Assembly (NCBI GenBank): GCA_963810915.1
Contig: CAWEPH010000001.1
Coordinates: 558,001-622,000 of the forward strand
Reading direction: 5' to 3'
DNA: 64,000 nucleotides
Origin: JAOUEA01 sp963810915
Lineage (GTDB): Bacteria; Actinomycetota; UBA4738; HRBIN12
The position numbers and the translations under genes were made by a program. Shown piece after piece: positions 33,319-46,819 of this stretch (positions are counted from its first letter, which is position 1; each line of letters starts with the position of its first letter). Under the pieces are notes generated by a model. That model had not been told where the DNA came from and made no database searches. It was given only the letters and a program-made list of their open reading frames with translations.

Positions 33319-35527
33319 TCGTCACGAGCGACGTCTGAAGGGCATCCGTGCCGCCCGAAGGGGTCTGATAGACGACGGTCCCGGGCGGCTGGGTCGAATG
33401 GGTCACCTGGATCTCGACGTTGAACCCGGCGAGTTCGAGCGCGCTCTGGGCGTCGGCCTCCGGCAGGCCGATCACGGAGGGGACGGTCACCACCTGGGAC
33501 GAAGTGGGTGTCTTGCACGCCTTCGTGGGCTGGGTGCCGTCGATGAACTGCAGGGTCTGGATGTTGGCCGGCAGCGTGTAGGGGTTGGGGAGGCAATACG
33601 GATCCTGGCTGGCGTCCACGGCTACAGAGACATATCCCACCTCCGGCGTGGGGAAGCCCCGGGGCGCCAGGCCGGCGGTGGCCTTCAGCATGTAGTTGCG
33701 CCAGATCTCCGCGGGCCACGTGCCGCCGAAGACGGTGATGCGCGTCGTGGGCGGTTGCATCGGGACGAGGCCCTGCTGGAAGCCCACCCACACCGACGTC
33801 ACGAGCTGGGGCACCGCCCCGACGAACCACGCGTTCGTGTGCGTGTCGGCGGTGCCGGTCTTGCCGATCTGCGGGCGGCCGATGTTGGCGGCCTTCCCCG
33901 TGCCGTAGAGCACGACCTGCTGGAGGATGTCGTCGGCAACCGAGGCGATCTTGGGATCGACGACCTGTTGCGGGTTCGGATGCGCGGACCACAGGACGTT
34001 GCCTTGCGCGTCTTCCACCGAGATCACCGGGACGGGGGTGACGTGCTGGCCTCCCGTCGCCAGCGTGCCGTAGGCCGACGCCATCTCGAGGGTGTTGACC
34101 TCGTTCGTGCCGAGCACGGCCGAGTCGTAGGGGAGCAGGGGCGTCCTGGGCTCGCCGACCCTCGTGCAACACCGCAGCCCCATGCGCTTCGCGGTCTCCA
34201 CCACCCTGTCGGCCCCGAGCTCGTGGATCAGCTGCGCGTACACCGTGTTCACGGAGTCCACGGTCGCGCTCTCGAGGCTCATCGAGCCGTATCCGCTGCC
34301 TTCGGCATTGGTGACGTGCCAGACGGTGCCGTCGGGCTCGGGGATATCGATCGTCGCGGGCGCCGAGAAGACGGTGCTGGGGGAGATGCCGTTCTCGAGC
34401 GCGGTCACCAGCGCGAACGGCTTGAAGGCGGAGCCCGTCTGGCGCCCCGACCCGCCGGCGCCCGTGGCGAGGTTCACGCGACCCGCGTCGGTGCGGGACC
34501 AGAAGTCGGCGTCCTTTCCGCCCACCATCGCGCGGACGTAGCCGGTGCGCGGATCGAGCGACGTGAGGGCCGCGTCGGGGTCGCTCGGATAGGGGAGGAT
34601 CGACCGCACGGCCGTCTGCGCGGCGACCTGCACGCGCGGGTCGAGGGTCGTCGTGATCCGCAGCCCTCCCGTGAACAAGAGCTTCTTCCGGTCCTCGTAG
34701 GTGACCCCGAACGCCGGGTTCGACAGGAACCATCGTTGGAAGTAATCCACGAAGTACGGGTAGGGATAATGCGGTGTCGCCCCTCGGGGGCTGTGGCGGA
34801 TGTTCAGCGGCTCCTTGAGCGCGTGGCGGTAGTCCGTCGGATCGGGGATCAAGCCTTGCTCGTCCATCAGGCGCAGGACCACGTTGCGCCGACCGAGCGC
34901 CGCGTCGCGGTTGAGGTACGGGTCGAAGTGGTTCGGCGCCGTGATGAGGCCCGCCAGCATCGCCGATTCCGAGAGCGTGAGGTCGTGGGCCGGCTCGGCG
35001 AAGTACGTCTGCGCGGCCGCTTCCACGCCGTAGGCACCCTCGCCGAAATACACCGTGTTCAGGTACTGCGTGATGATCTGCTGCTTGGTCAGCTGGTCCT
35101 CCAGCTGCCACGCGAGGGCCGCCTCGTCCACCTTGCGCCGGAACGTGTCGGCCGCTCCGACGTAGAGGTTCTTGACGAGCTGCTGCGTGATCGTGGACCC
35201 ACCCTCCACGGCCTGCCCGGCCTGGGCATCCTGGTAGGCGGCGCGCACGATCGCCTGGACGTCGAACCCGTGGTGCCAGTAGAAGCGTCGATCCTCGATC
35301 GCGACCGCGGCGTCGCGGATCGACTGCGGCATCTGCGCGTACCGGAGCACGACGCGGTCCTCACGGGCGTGCAGCGTGGTGATCAGCGAACCGTCCGCCG
35401 CGTAGACGAAGGTGGTCTGCGCGAGCGGCCGTGCGTGGAGATCGGATAGCTGCGGCAGCCCGCACGCCGTCGCCACGAGGGCGACCCCGAGCAGGCCGGC
35501 GAAGAGGGGAAGTGCCCGCCGATCCAT
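33284..35527 (-). CDS. Class A penicillin-binding protein with lipoprotein-like signal and C-terminal PASTA domain
   Basis: This peptidoglycan glycosyltransferase/transpeptidase is 747 residues. The N-terminus MDRRALPLFAGLLGVALVA ends in ATAC, a near-lipobox, instead of the usual uncleaved membrane anchor. The GT51 domain has EDRRFYWHHGFD, GGSTITQQLVKN and YLNTVYFGEGAYG; the transpeptidase domain has SAFK (SxxK; about residue 360), SVN and KTGTAD. The last ~70 residues contain one PASTA repeat (VPSVIGLPEADAQSALELAG). A long in-frame extension upstream overlaps tyrS and was rejected. It is divergent from tyrS. Confidence 0.93.
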   Translation of the reverse strand: MDRRALPLFAGLLGVALVATACGLPQLSDLHARPLAQTTFVYAADGSLITTLHAREDRVVLRYAQMPQSIRDAAVAIEDRRFYWHHGFDVQAIVRAAYQDAQAGQAVEGGSTITQQLVKNLYVGAADTFRRKVDEAALAWQLEDQLTKQQIITQYLNTVYFGEGAYGVEAAAQTYFAEPAHDLTLSESAMLAGLITAPNHFDPYLNRDAALGRRNVVLRLMDEQGLIPDPTDYRHALKEPLNIRHSPRGATPHYPYPYFVDYFQRWFLSNPAFGVTYEDRKKLLFTGGLRITTTLDPRVQVAAQTAVRSILPYPSDPDAALTSLDPRTGYVRAMVGGKDADFWSRTDAGRVNLATGAGGSGRQTGSAFKPFALVTALENGISPSTVFSAPATIDIPEPDGTVWHVTNAEGSGYGSMSLESATVDSVNTVYAQLIHELGADRVVETAKRMGLRCCTRVGEPRTPLLPYDSAVLGTNEVNTLEMASAYGTLATGGQHVTPVPVISVEDAQGNVLWSAHPNPQQVVDPKIASVADDILQQVVLYGTGKAANIGRPQIGKTGTADTHTNAWFVGAVPQLVTSVWVGFQQGLVPMQPPTTRITVFGGTWPAEIWRNYMLKATAGLAPRGFPTPEVGYVSVAVDASQDPYCLPNPYTLPANIQTLQFIDGTQPTKACKTPTSSQVVTVPSVIGLPEADAQSALELAGFNVEIQVTHSTQPPGTVVYQTPSGGTDALQTSLVTITVSAASSAGG

Positions 35528-35535
35528 CGCGGCCG

Positions 35536-35541
35536 AGTCTA
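35536..35541 (-). promoter_or_regulatory. -10 box (TAGACT) for leaderless PBP gene
   Basis: Read on the minus strand, TAGACT ends eight bases before the ATG at 35527. It lies in the 63-base divergent gap shared with tyrS. Confidence 0.5.
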
Positions 35542-35575
35542 CCTTCGGGTCCCCGTTTCTCCGGGAGGCCGCTGG

Positions 35576-35581
35576 TAGCAT
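35576..35581 (+). promoter_or_regulatory. -10 box (TAGCAT) for tyrS
   Basis: TAGCAT ends nine bases before ATG 35591 and three before GTG 35585, which favours ATG 35591 as the start of a leaderless message. Confidence 0.45.
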
Positions 35582-35590
35582 CCGGTGGCC

Positions 35591-36796
35591 ATGACCGGCG
35601 ACGCCCTGGCCACCCTTCGAAGCGGGACGGTCGACATCGTCCCCGAGGGCGGGCTCGAAGCCAAGCTCGCGCTCGGCCGCCCCCTGCGCGTGAAGCTGGG
35701 CGTCGATCCGAGCCGCCCGGACCTCACCCTCGGCCACACGGTCGTGCTCCGGAAGCTCCGTCAGTTCCAGGAGGAGGGTCACACGGCGATCTTGATCATC
35801 GGCGACTTCACCGGGCGCATCGGCGATCCGGCCGGCCGTTCGGAAACGCGCCCCATGCTGAGCGCGGAGGAGATCGAGGCCAACGGCCGTACGTATCTCG
35901 CGCAGGCGGGCAAGGTCATCGACGTCGATCGCGCGGAGCTGCGTCACAACGCGGAGTGGCTCGTGCCCATGGACATGGGCCAACTGATCCGCCTCGCCTC
36001 CGTGGCTACCGTGGCTCAGATGCTCGAGCGTGAGGACTTCCGAGCGCGCCACCAGGAGGGCAAACCCATCAGCGTGGTGGAGTTCCTCTACCCGCTCTTC
36101 CAGGGCTACGACTCGGTCGCGGTCGAGGCCGACGTCGAGCTCGGGGGCACCGATCAGACGTTCAACCTGCTGATGGGGCGCGAGGTCCAGCGCGCCCACG
36201 GGATGGATCCGCAGGTGGTCTTCACCGTCCCGCTCCTCGAGGGGCTCGACGGCGTTCGCAAGATGTCCAAGTCGCTCGACAACTACGTGGCGCTCACGGA
36301 GGCTCCCGACAGCCAGTTCGGCAAATTGATGTCGATCCCGGATCCGCTCATCGGGAAGTACCTGCGGTTGTGCGGCCCGCTTCCGGCCGACGAGGTTGAC
36401 GCGATCGAGTCCGGGCTCGCCGACGGGTCGCGTTCGCCCAACGTGGAGAAACGGCGTATGGCCCGGGAGCTCGTCGACCTCTACCACGGCGCCGGTGCCG
36501 GTGCCGAGGCGGAGTCACGCTTCGATCTGGTGCACAAGGAGCACGCGATCCCTGGCGACGTGGAAGAAACGGCGATCCCCGAGGACGCCGTCCGCGAGGG
36601 GAAGGTCTGGCTCCCGCGCCTGCTGGTCGGCACCGGCCTGGCCGCGTCGAACGGGGAGGCACGTAGAGCGGTGACGCAAGGGGGCGTGCGCCTGGACGGC
36701 GAGGTCCTCCAGGACCCGGACGCGGAGCTCACGGTGGCCGAACTGCGGGGACGGGTGCTCCAGGTCGGGCGGCGGCGCTTCGTACGCCTCGCCTGA
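35591..36796 (+). CDS. tyrS: Tyrosyl-tRNA synthetase
   Basis: The 401-residue class I synthetase has a HIGH-type motif in RPDLTLGHTVVLRKL, KMSKS in RKMSKSLDN (about residue 228), and a C-terminal S4 RNA-binding domain (LAASNGEARRAVTQGGVRLD). The ATG at 35591 gives a normal N-terminus. It is the last protein gene before the rRNA operon, and divergent from the PBP gene. Confidence 0.95.
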   Translation: MTGDALATLRSGTVDIVPEGGLEAKLALGRPLRVKLGVDPSRPDLTLGHTVVLRKLRQFQEEGHTAILIIGDFTGRIGDPAGRSETRPMLSAEEIEANGRTYLAQAGKVIDVDRAELRHNAEWLVPMDMGQLIRLASVATVAQMLEREDFRARHQEGKPISVVEFLYPLFQGYDSVAVEADVELGGTDQTFNLLMGREVQRAHGMDPQVVFTVPLLEGLDGVRKMSKSLDNYVALTEAPDSQFGKLMSIPDPLIGKYLRLCGPLPADEVDAIESGLADGSRSPNVEKRRMARELVDLYHGAGAGAEAESRFDLVHKEHAIPGDVEETAIPEDAVREGKVWLPRLLVGTGLAASNGEARRAVTQGGVRLDGEVLQDPDAELTVAELRGRVLQVGRRRFVRLA

Positions 36797-36809
36797 GCCA
36801 CCCCGGCCG

Positions 36810-36827
36810 CCCGAACGCCGGTTCGGG
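36810..36827 (+). terminator. Hairpin after tyrS, possible terminator
   Basis: CCCGAAC-GCCG-GTTCGGG forms a seven-pair stem 13 bases after the tyrS stop, followed by an A/T-rich stretch (TACCATATATG) but no T-run. A second small stem, GGGC-GAAA-GCCC, lies at 36845-36856. Actinobacterial terminators often lack the T-run, so this is a reasonable but unproven terminator. Confidence 0.5.
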
Positions 36828-36881
36828 TACCATATATGTGGCGAGGGCGAAAGCCCTGGTCGCGAAGCTACAAAGCCCAAG

Positions 36882-36909
36882 TTGACGCTCGCGCCGATGC
36901 TGCTAGCAT
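36882..36909 (+). promoter_or_regulatory. rRNA operon promoter
   Basis: TTGACG (36882) and TAGCAT (36904) are 16 bases apart, about 300 bases before the 16S gene. It is the best promoter in the tyrS-16S gap. Confidence 0.7.
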
Positions 36910-37205
36910 AGGCGGTCGGCGCACAGCCCCTCTGCGAGGTCCCAACAACCGAGCCCGAGGTGGCGGAGCGTCGCCTCTCGCACCTTGAGAACTGAACAGT
37001 GTGTAAGAAGCCAGTGCCTTTATCCCGTCAACGGATGGGGCGCGGTTCGCCGCGTCCCACCGACGACGAGTAGTACTGAATCCGTCCGGTAACACACGGG
37101 CGGGATCAGCTGAAGACCGGTCTGCGGGCAGTGCCTGCTCGTGGCCGGTCGACTCCAACAACGGATAGCGAAACCCCGAACCTTCGGGCGAGGGGATCCG
37201 ATATC
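36910..37205 (+). other. rRNA operon leader with 16S processing stem
   Basis: This ~300-base leader has no protein gene. CTGAACAGTGTG (36992-37003) is exactly complementary to CACACTGTTCAG in the 16S-23S spacer (38893-38904), so the two would pair around the 16S RNA to form the RNase III stem. CACCTTGAGAACT (36981-36993) recurs exactly in the spacer at 38928-38940, a candidate antitermination or processing signal. Confidence 0.7.
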
Positions 37206-42066
<4,861 letters not shown>

Positions 42067-42170
42067 TTGCTCGCGCTCGCTATCGCAGTTCTCAGGCTCT
42101 GCCCGGGGACGCACCCTCGGAACCGTCCCGATCGGGGCCGGCATCGTCCGGATCCGGAGGGAACCACCGT

Positions 42171-42287
42171 TTCGGTGGCCATAGCGGAGGGGAAACACCC
42201 GGTCCCATCCCGAACCCGGAAGTTAAGCCCTCCCGCGCCGATGGTACTGCCTGGGCGACTGGGTGGGAGAGTAGGTCGCTGCCGGAA
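42171..42287 (+). rRNA. rrf: 5S ribosomal RNA
   Basis: About 117 bases with the usual signature: GGTGGCCATAGCGGAGGGGA at the 5' side, CCCGGTCCCATCCCGAACC, GAAGTTAAGCCC and GGGTGGGAGAGTAGGTCGC at the 3' side. The ends pair with each other to form helix I. It follows the 23S by about 100 bases. Confidence 0.95.
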
Positions 42288-42297
42288 CATCTTGCAG

Positions 42298-42333
42298 AAC
42301 GGGCCGCCCGCGAGGGCGGCCCGTTCTCGTTGT
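42298..42333 (+). terminator. Intrinsic terminator of the rRNA operon
   Basis: AACGGGCCGCCC-GCGA-GGGCGGCCCGTT is a perfect 12-pair stem with a tetraloop, followed by CTCGTTGT. It lies about ten bases after the 5S. Confidence 0.9.
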
Positions 42334-42354
42334 CCGCGTACCCTAGGAGCCGAC

Positions 42355-43046
42355 ATGCCCAAAGCCCTCAGTCCCCGTCCCGGCGGCAAGAGCAGACGCC
42401 CCCCGAGCGCACCCGACGAACCTGTCGAAGGACGTGGTCGAGGAACTCCGGCGCGTCACGAAGCCGACCGAGGTGCGCGACGCGACGTCGCGTCTCTCCC
42501 GCGCCGTGGAGCTGCTCGAGCGCGGCGACTCCGGTGCGGCCGCGGCGGAGGCGACGAAGGCCAAGCAGCTGTCTCCCCGGTCGTCGTCGGTGCGGGAGGT
42601 GCTCGGGCTCGCCCTCTACGGGCAGGGCCGATGGCAGGAGTCCCTCACCGAGATGAAGGCCTACCGTCGGATGGCGGGGCGTGCCGACCAGAACCACATC
42701 ATCGCGGACTGTCTGCGCGCGCTCGGGCGGCCGGCCGAGGCGGTCCCGCTGGCGGAGGAGGAGCTGCGCGCGAAGGTCTCCGAACGAGGCCAAGGCGGAG
42801 GCCGTGATCGTGGCCGCGTCCGCCCTCGCCGACCAGGGGCGATTCCCGGAGGCCCTGGCGTTCCTCGGTCGTGCCCGGACCCGCGACGACGTGGCCGAGG
42901 ACTACACGCTGCGCCTGTGGTACGTGAAGGGCGACATCCTGGCGCGTGCGGGCCGGCGCGACGAGGCGGCGGACCAGTTCCGCAAGGTGATGCGGCACGA
43001 CGCCGGCGCGTTCGACGCTGCCGAGCGCCTCGCCGATCTCTCCTGA
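42355..43046 (+). CDS. Tetratricopeptide-repeat protein (frame broken twice)
   Basis: Three frames join into a protein of about 229 residues: MPKALSPRPGGKSRRPPS..., then VVEELRRVTKPTEVRDATSR with TPR-like helices (ELLERGDSGAAAAEATKAKQ, REVLGLALYGQGRWQESL), then AEAVIVAASALADQGRFPEA and HDAGAFDAAERLADLS. Extra bases lie at about 42420 and 42780. A proline/lysine-rich N-terminus precedes the repeats. It probably scaffolds protein interactions; partner unknown. A possible promoter box TACCCT and an AGGAG ribosome-binding site precede the ATG, just after the rRNA terminator. Confidence 0.72.
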
Positions 43047-43048
43047 GT

Positions 43049-44033
43049 TCAGACCTCGGCGGCCCACGGCCTCCCGTTCCCAGCGCTTGCGCCAGTACCG
43101 CGATAGGCCTCCCGCGTTCATCCGGATGCTGCCGATCGCGTCGTAGCGCGCCAGGTCGATCGGTACCCCCGCGTCCTGCAGGTACTCGCGTCCGGCCTGA
43201 TCGGTGAGGATCGCGGCGATCGCGTCTTGGTCGAGGCCCGGGTCGTCTCGGAGCGCGCGTCGCACCGTTTCCGACCACGCGCGCACGCGCTCGCCAGCCC
43301 TCACGCACCCCTCCTGCGGATCGTCGATCGGTCCGAAGTGCGAGGTGAGCAGGATGCTGGCTGCCAATGTCCGGATCCGCTCGATGCTGGCGAGGGCCAG
43401 CTCGACGTCGACCTCGGGTGGCGGGAGCGCCGGCCGGTAGGCGTCCGCCCACGGGAGATGCGATCCGACCGCCTCGCCGGTGAACACGGCGCCCGTGGCC
43501 GAGTCCCGGAGCGCGACGTGGTGCGAAGCGTGTCCGGGGGTGTACACGACATCGAGATGGCGGCCGCCGATGGCGATCCGGTCCCCGTCGCCCATGGAGC
43601 GGATCCGGGCCGCGTCGACGGGCAGGGTCTCGCCGTAGAGCGCGCGCATCCGCGAGGCCCCGTACGTCCGGGCGGTGCTCGCCACCAAGCGGGTGGGGTC
43701 GGCCAGATGGGGCGCGCCTCGCTCGTGTACCCACACCGTGGCCCGCGGGTACCTGCGCAGGAGCACCCCCACGCCGCCCGCGTGGTCGAGGTGGATGTGG
43801 GTCACGACGACATGGGCGAGGTCTTCCGGGGCGAGGCCCAAGGCGTCGAGACCGGACTCGAGGACGGGTGCGTCGGCGGCAGATGCGGCCTCGACGAGGA
43901 CCGGCTCCTCGCCGCCGATCAGGTACACGGAGTTGAACGCCTCGAGGCCCGCCGTGCCCGTGTCGATCGCCGTGATCGAGGGGGCGACCTCGAACGTGCT
44001 GGGTTCCGGGCGCACGCCGGGAGTGTGGCACAC
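43049..44033 (-). CDS. Metallo-beta-lactamase-fold hydrolase
   Basis: The protein has the MBL zinc motif THIHLDHAGG (about residue 80) plus TPGHASHH and a late histidine in LTSHFGPID. After the fold (about 230 residues) there is a helical C-terminal domain ending RYWRKRWEREAVG. The frame then runs on past the adjacent TPR gene, but TGA at 43049-43051 would end it neatly if one base is wrong near 43060, consistent with the indel pattern elsewhere; I use that end. GTG 44033 or GTG 44015 may start it. The substrate is unknown; thioesters, glyoxalase-type substrates or lactones are possible. Confidence 0.8.
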
Positions 44034-44092
44034 GTGTCGGCGCCCGATGTTAGCGTTCGGCGTTCCTCCCCCGCGACGAAGGGAGTCGCGGA

Positions 44093-44407
44093 ATGGTGAC
44101 GGTGAACGTGGTCGTGTTGGCGGGCTCGGTGGCGGCGGAGCCCGTGCAGCGACGGATGCCCTCGGGTGACGAGGTCACGGAGCTGCGGCTCGCGGTCCCG
44201 GAGCTGGGCAAGCGCCTGCTCCCGCTGCCGGTTGCCGCGTGGCATAACACCGTCGGGATCCAAGCCCTCGAGGGGATCGGCAAGGGCGACGACGTGCTCG
44301 TCTACGGACAGCTCGTCCGGCGCTTCTACCGGAGCGGTGCAGGTGCGCGCAGCCTCACGGAGGTGGTGGCGACCGGGATCAAGAAGCTCGAGGCGGTCCG
44401 CACCTAG
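44093..44407 (+). CDS. Short single-stranded DNA-binding protein (SSB paralogue)
   Basis: At 104 residues this is an OB-fold only: VNVVVLAGSVAAEPVQRRMP, ELRLAVPEL, AAWHNTVGIQALEGIGKGDDVLVYGQL and LTEVVATGIKKLE. It lacks the flexible acidic tail of the replicative SSB, so it is probably an accessory SSB for recombination, repair or competence. The ATG has a GAAGGGAG ribosome-binding site. Its TAG overlaps the TAG of the convergent DUF1015 gene (CTAG). Confidence 0.8.
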   Translation: MVTVNVVVLAGSVAAEPVQRRMPSGDEVTELRLAVPELGKRLLPLPVAAWHNTVGIQALEGIGKGDDVLVYGQLVRRFYRSGAGARSLTEVVATGIKKLEAVRT

Positions 44408-45591
44408 GAGGTCGGGGCGGGATCGAGCGGCATCATCACCATCCCGGTACGAGGCTTCGGCCAGAAGTACGTCGACTTCTGCGGCAGGCGCTCACCCCGT
44501 TCGATCGCCGCCCTGATCCGCTCCGTCGTCGTGGGCGGGAGGAAGTACGCCGCCACCGCCTCGCCCGCACGCACGGCGTCATCGGCGGCGCGCGCATCGG
44601 GCACGTAACGGAGGGACCCGGCCGGGATCGCCGCGTCGAGCACCTCCGCGTGGAGCGCCTCGACGGCGGGCGGACGGGTATGCAGGCTGGCCGTCCGGTA
44701 GATCACGTCTCCGCCCAGCGACGTCACCGTGGCCACCACGACCAGGTCGTCGGAGAGCGCTTGGAGCGCCGCCTCCAGGTCTTGGACCGGGCTGCCGATC
44801 GTCGGAGGATCCCCTGCGAGCTGTAGGCGATGGAACGGCAGCACCGGCAGGTGCTCCGCCGTTGCGTCCACCACCAGCGTGAGCACGCGGTCCCACGGTC
44901 CCGGACCGTCCGTCGCGTCACGCTCCTCGCGGTAGTGCAGGGCCGTCGTGTAGCGATGGTGCCCGTCCGCCATCAGGAGCGGCTCCGACGCGAGCCAGGA
45001 GGCGATCGCGGGATCGGGCGCGACCGGCCACATGCGATGGCGGACGCCCTGCTCGTCGACGATCGCGTAGGGCGTCGGCGTGCCCGAGAGCCCGTGCAGG
45101 AGCTCCGCGAGCGGCGCGCACGGCCCCGGCACGGTCCCGTAGACGGCCGAGAGATGCGTGCCGGTGGCCCGCAGCAGGCGGAGCCGGTCCTCGACGGGCC
45201 CGGGCATCGTGTGCTCGTGGGGGATCACACCGCCGCCCCAGGGCTCCAGCTCCATGGCTACCATGAGTCCGCGGACCTGGCGCGCGACGCCATCGAGGTC
45301 GAACTCCATCTCGTAGGCGTAGTACGACGGATCGGGGGAGCGCCGGAGGGCGCCGCGGGCCTCCCAGTCCCGGAGCAGGTGTGCCGCCCGCGCGTAGCGG
45401 CTCCCCGGGTCGGCCGGGTCCTCCGAGCCTTCGGCCAGGTCGAGGTGCACCACGCTGAACGGGCTCGCCTCGAGATAGGCGCGGCGACGGGCGTCGCTGA
45501 TAACGTCGTACGGCGGCGCCGTCACCCGCTCGAGGGGGCCGGCCACCGCCGCATCGAAGACGAGCCCTCGGAACGGGGAGACGCGAGGCAT
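44404..45591 (-). CDS. DUF1015 family protein
   Basis: The 395-residue protein begins MPRVSPFRGLVFDAAVAGPL and has VTAPPYDVISDARRRAYLEA, SPFSVVHLDLAEG, GVIPHEHTMPGPVEDRLRL and LMADGHHRYTTALHYREE, which define DUF1015. Some distant members are free-serine kinases (SerK/SbnI), but I cannot assign that activity here. The ATG at 45591 agrees with the conserved N-terminus; a longer in-frame extension would run into the adjacent TPR gene. A -10 box TATACA lies six bases upstream. Confidence 0.85.
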   Translation of the reverse strand: MPRVSPFRGLVFDAAVAGPLERVTAPPYDVISDARRRAYLEASPFSVVHLDLAEGSEDPADPGSRYARAAHLLRDWEARGALRRSPDPSYYAYEMEFDLDGVARQVRGLMVAMELEPWGGGVIPHEHTMPGPVEDRLRLLRATGTHLSAVYGTVPGPCAPLAELLHGLSGTPTPYAIVDEQGVRHRMWPVAPDPAIASWLASEPLLMADGHHRYTTALHYREERDATDGPGPWDRVLTLVVDATAEHLPVLPFHRLQLAGDPPTIGSPVQDLEAALQALSDDLVVVATVTSLGGDVIYRTASLHTRPPAVEALHAEVLDAAIPAGSLRYVPDARAADDAVRAGEAVAAYFLPPTTTERIRAAIERGERLPQKSTYFWPKPRTGMVMMPLDPAPTS

Positions 45592-45596
45592 GCACC

Positions 45597-45971
45597 TTGT
45601 ATAGCAGCCGCCCCGAGCCCGAGGCCGCGTACGACCTCTACCAGCGCGGCCTCCGCCTGCTCCAGGAGGGGCACCCGCACCAGGCCGCCACGGTGCTGAC
45701 ACGTGCCAAGGCGCTCGAACCGGAGAAGGCATCGATCCGCGAGGCGCTGGGGCGCGCGCTGTACATGAGCGGGCGACCGACGCGGGCCCGGCTCGAGTTC
45801 GCCAAGACGGTGAAGCTCAACCCGGCAGACGACTACGCGCACTTCGCGCTGGCGACCGCGTGCGAGCGCACCGGCGAGCGGCAACGGGCGATCGCACACG
45901 CGAAGCTCGCCACGGCTCTGCACCCGGGCGTCGAGGCGTACGAGCGCATCCTCAGGCGGCTCTGCGCGTAG
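45597..45971 (+). CDS. Small TPR protein
   Basis: The 124-residue protein is almost entirely TPR repeats: EAAYDLYQRGLRLLQEGHPH, IREALGRALYMSGRPTRARL and DDYAHFALATACERTGERQ, each ending in the LNP/LEP turn. The only start is TTG at 45597, five bases from the start codon of the divergent DUF1015 gene, so the start is unsure. It abuts the HAD phosphatase gene with no gap and is probably co-transcribed with it. Confidence 0.78.
   Translation: MYSSRPEPEAAYDLYQRGLRLLQEGHPHQAATVLTRAKALEPEKASIREALGRALYMSGRPTRARLEFAKTVKLNPADDYAHFALATACERTGERQRAIAHAKLATALHPGVEAYERILRRLCA
45598..45603 (-). promoter_or_regulatory. -10 box (TATACA) for leaderless DUF1015 gene
   Basis: On the minus strand TATACA ends six bases before ATG 45591. 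It coincides with the first codons of the plus-strand TPR gene. Confidence 0.45.
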
Positions 45972-46756
45972 ATGCTGGCCTCCCGCTTCGACGCCTTCCT
46001 GTTCGATCTCGACGGGGTCTTGTACCGGGGCGCCAAGGCGGTGGACGGGGCCGTTGCCGCCATGGCACGTCTGCGCGCGCTCGGAGGTCGCGTGGCCTTC
46101 GTGACCAACAACTCGTCGCGCACACCCGAGGCCGTGGCGGCGAAGCTGCGGGGCCTCGGCTTCGCCGCCGAGGCGTCCGAGGTGGAGACCTCCGCCCTCA
46201 CGACGGCCGCGCTGCTCGCCGAGCGCGGCGTCGCCACGGCTTTCGTCGTCGGGGAGGAGGGGATCACACGCGCCCTCGCCGATCGCGACGTCACGGTGGT
46301 GGAGGGCGCGCCCGCGGCCGTGGATGTAGTGGTCGTGGGCCTGGACCGGCAAGCCGACTACGCCAAGCTGCGCACCGCATCGTTGCTGGTCGAGTCCGGC
46401 GTGCCCCTCGTGGCCACCAACGCGGATGCATCGTTCCCCGCCGCCGACGGACGCGCCTGGCCCGGCGCGGGGGCGCTGCTGGCGGCGATCGAGGTCACCA
46501 CGGGCGCCCGGGGCGAGGTGGTAGGCAAGCCGAACCCCCCGATCTTCGGGCCGCGCTCGCGCGCGCGGGCGGCGGCACCCCCTTGGTGATCGGCGACCGC
46601 ATCGATACGGACATCGTCGGCGCACGCGCGATGGGTTGGGACTCCCTCCTGGTGCTCACCGGCATCAGCCGGTCAGAAGACGTGACGGCGTCCGACGCGC
46701 AGCCCACGTTCGTCGGCGAGGACCTCGGAGCGCTCTTCGAGACCCCTTCCGCCTGA
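45972..46756 (+). CDS. HAD-superfamily (NagD-type) phosphatase, frame broken once
   Basis: N-terminal FLFDLDGVLYRG (nucleophile aspartate near residue 13), VTNNSSRTPEAVAAKL, and after the break VIGDRIDTDIVGARAMG with the motif IV acidic residues are the signature of NagD/PGP-like class IIA HAD phosphatases. A base seems to be missing at about 46550 (expected PPIFGAALARAGGG). Sugar phosphates, glycerol-3-phosphate or 2-phosphoglycolate are typical substrates of relatives. This gene commonly lies upstream of tlyA in actinobacteria. Confidence 0.85.
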
Positions 46757-46777
46757 AGGGCCCCCAGGCACCGGAGG

Positions 46778-46783
46778 TAGACT
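46778..46783 (+). promoter_or_regulatory. -10 box (TAGACT) for the phasin-like gene
   Basis: TAGACT lies 36 bases before ATG 46820, leaving a real leader with a Shine-Dalgarno, unlike the leaderless set. Confidence 0.4.
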
Positions 46784-46819
46784 GGGTGTTGGCACCACCA
46801 ACCGATGAAAGGACGACCC

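Noticed and set aside
33398..35449. 683-codon plus-strand frame inside the PBP gene
   Set aside because: It lies antisense to a fully recognisable GT51/transpeptidase and has no domain of its own.
35528..36487. 320-residue N-terminal extension of the PBP frame over tyrS
   Set aside because: The extension is antisense to tyrS; the signal sequence and the -10 box mark ATG 35527 as the start.
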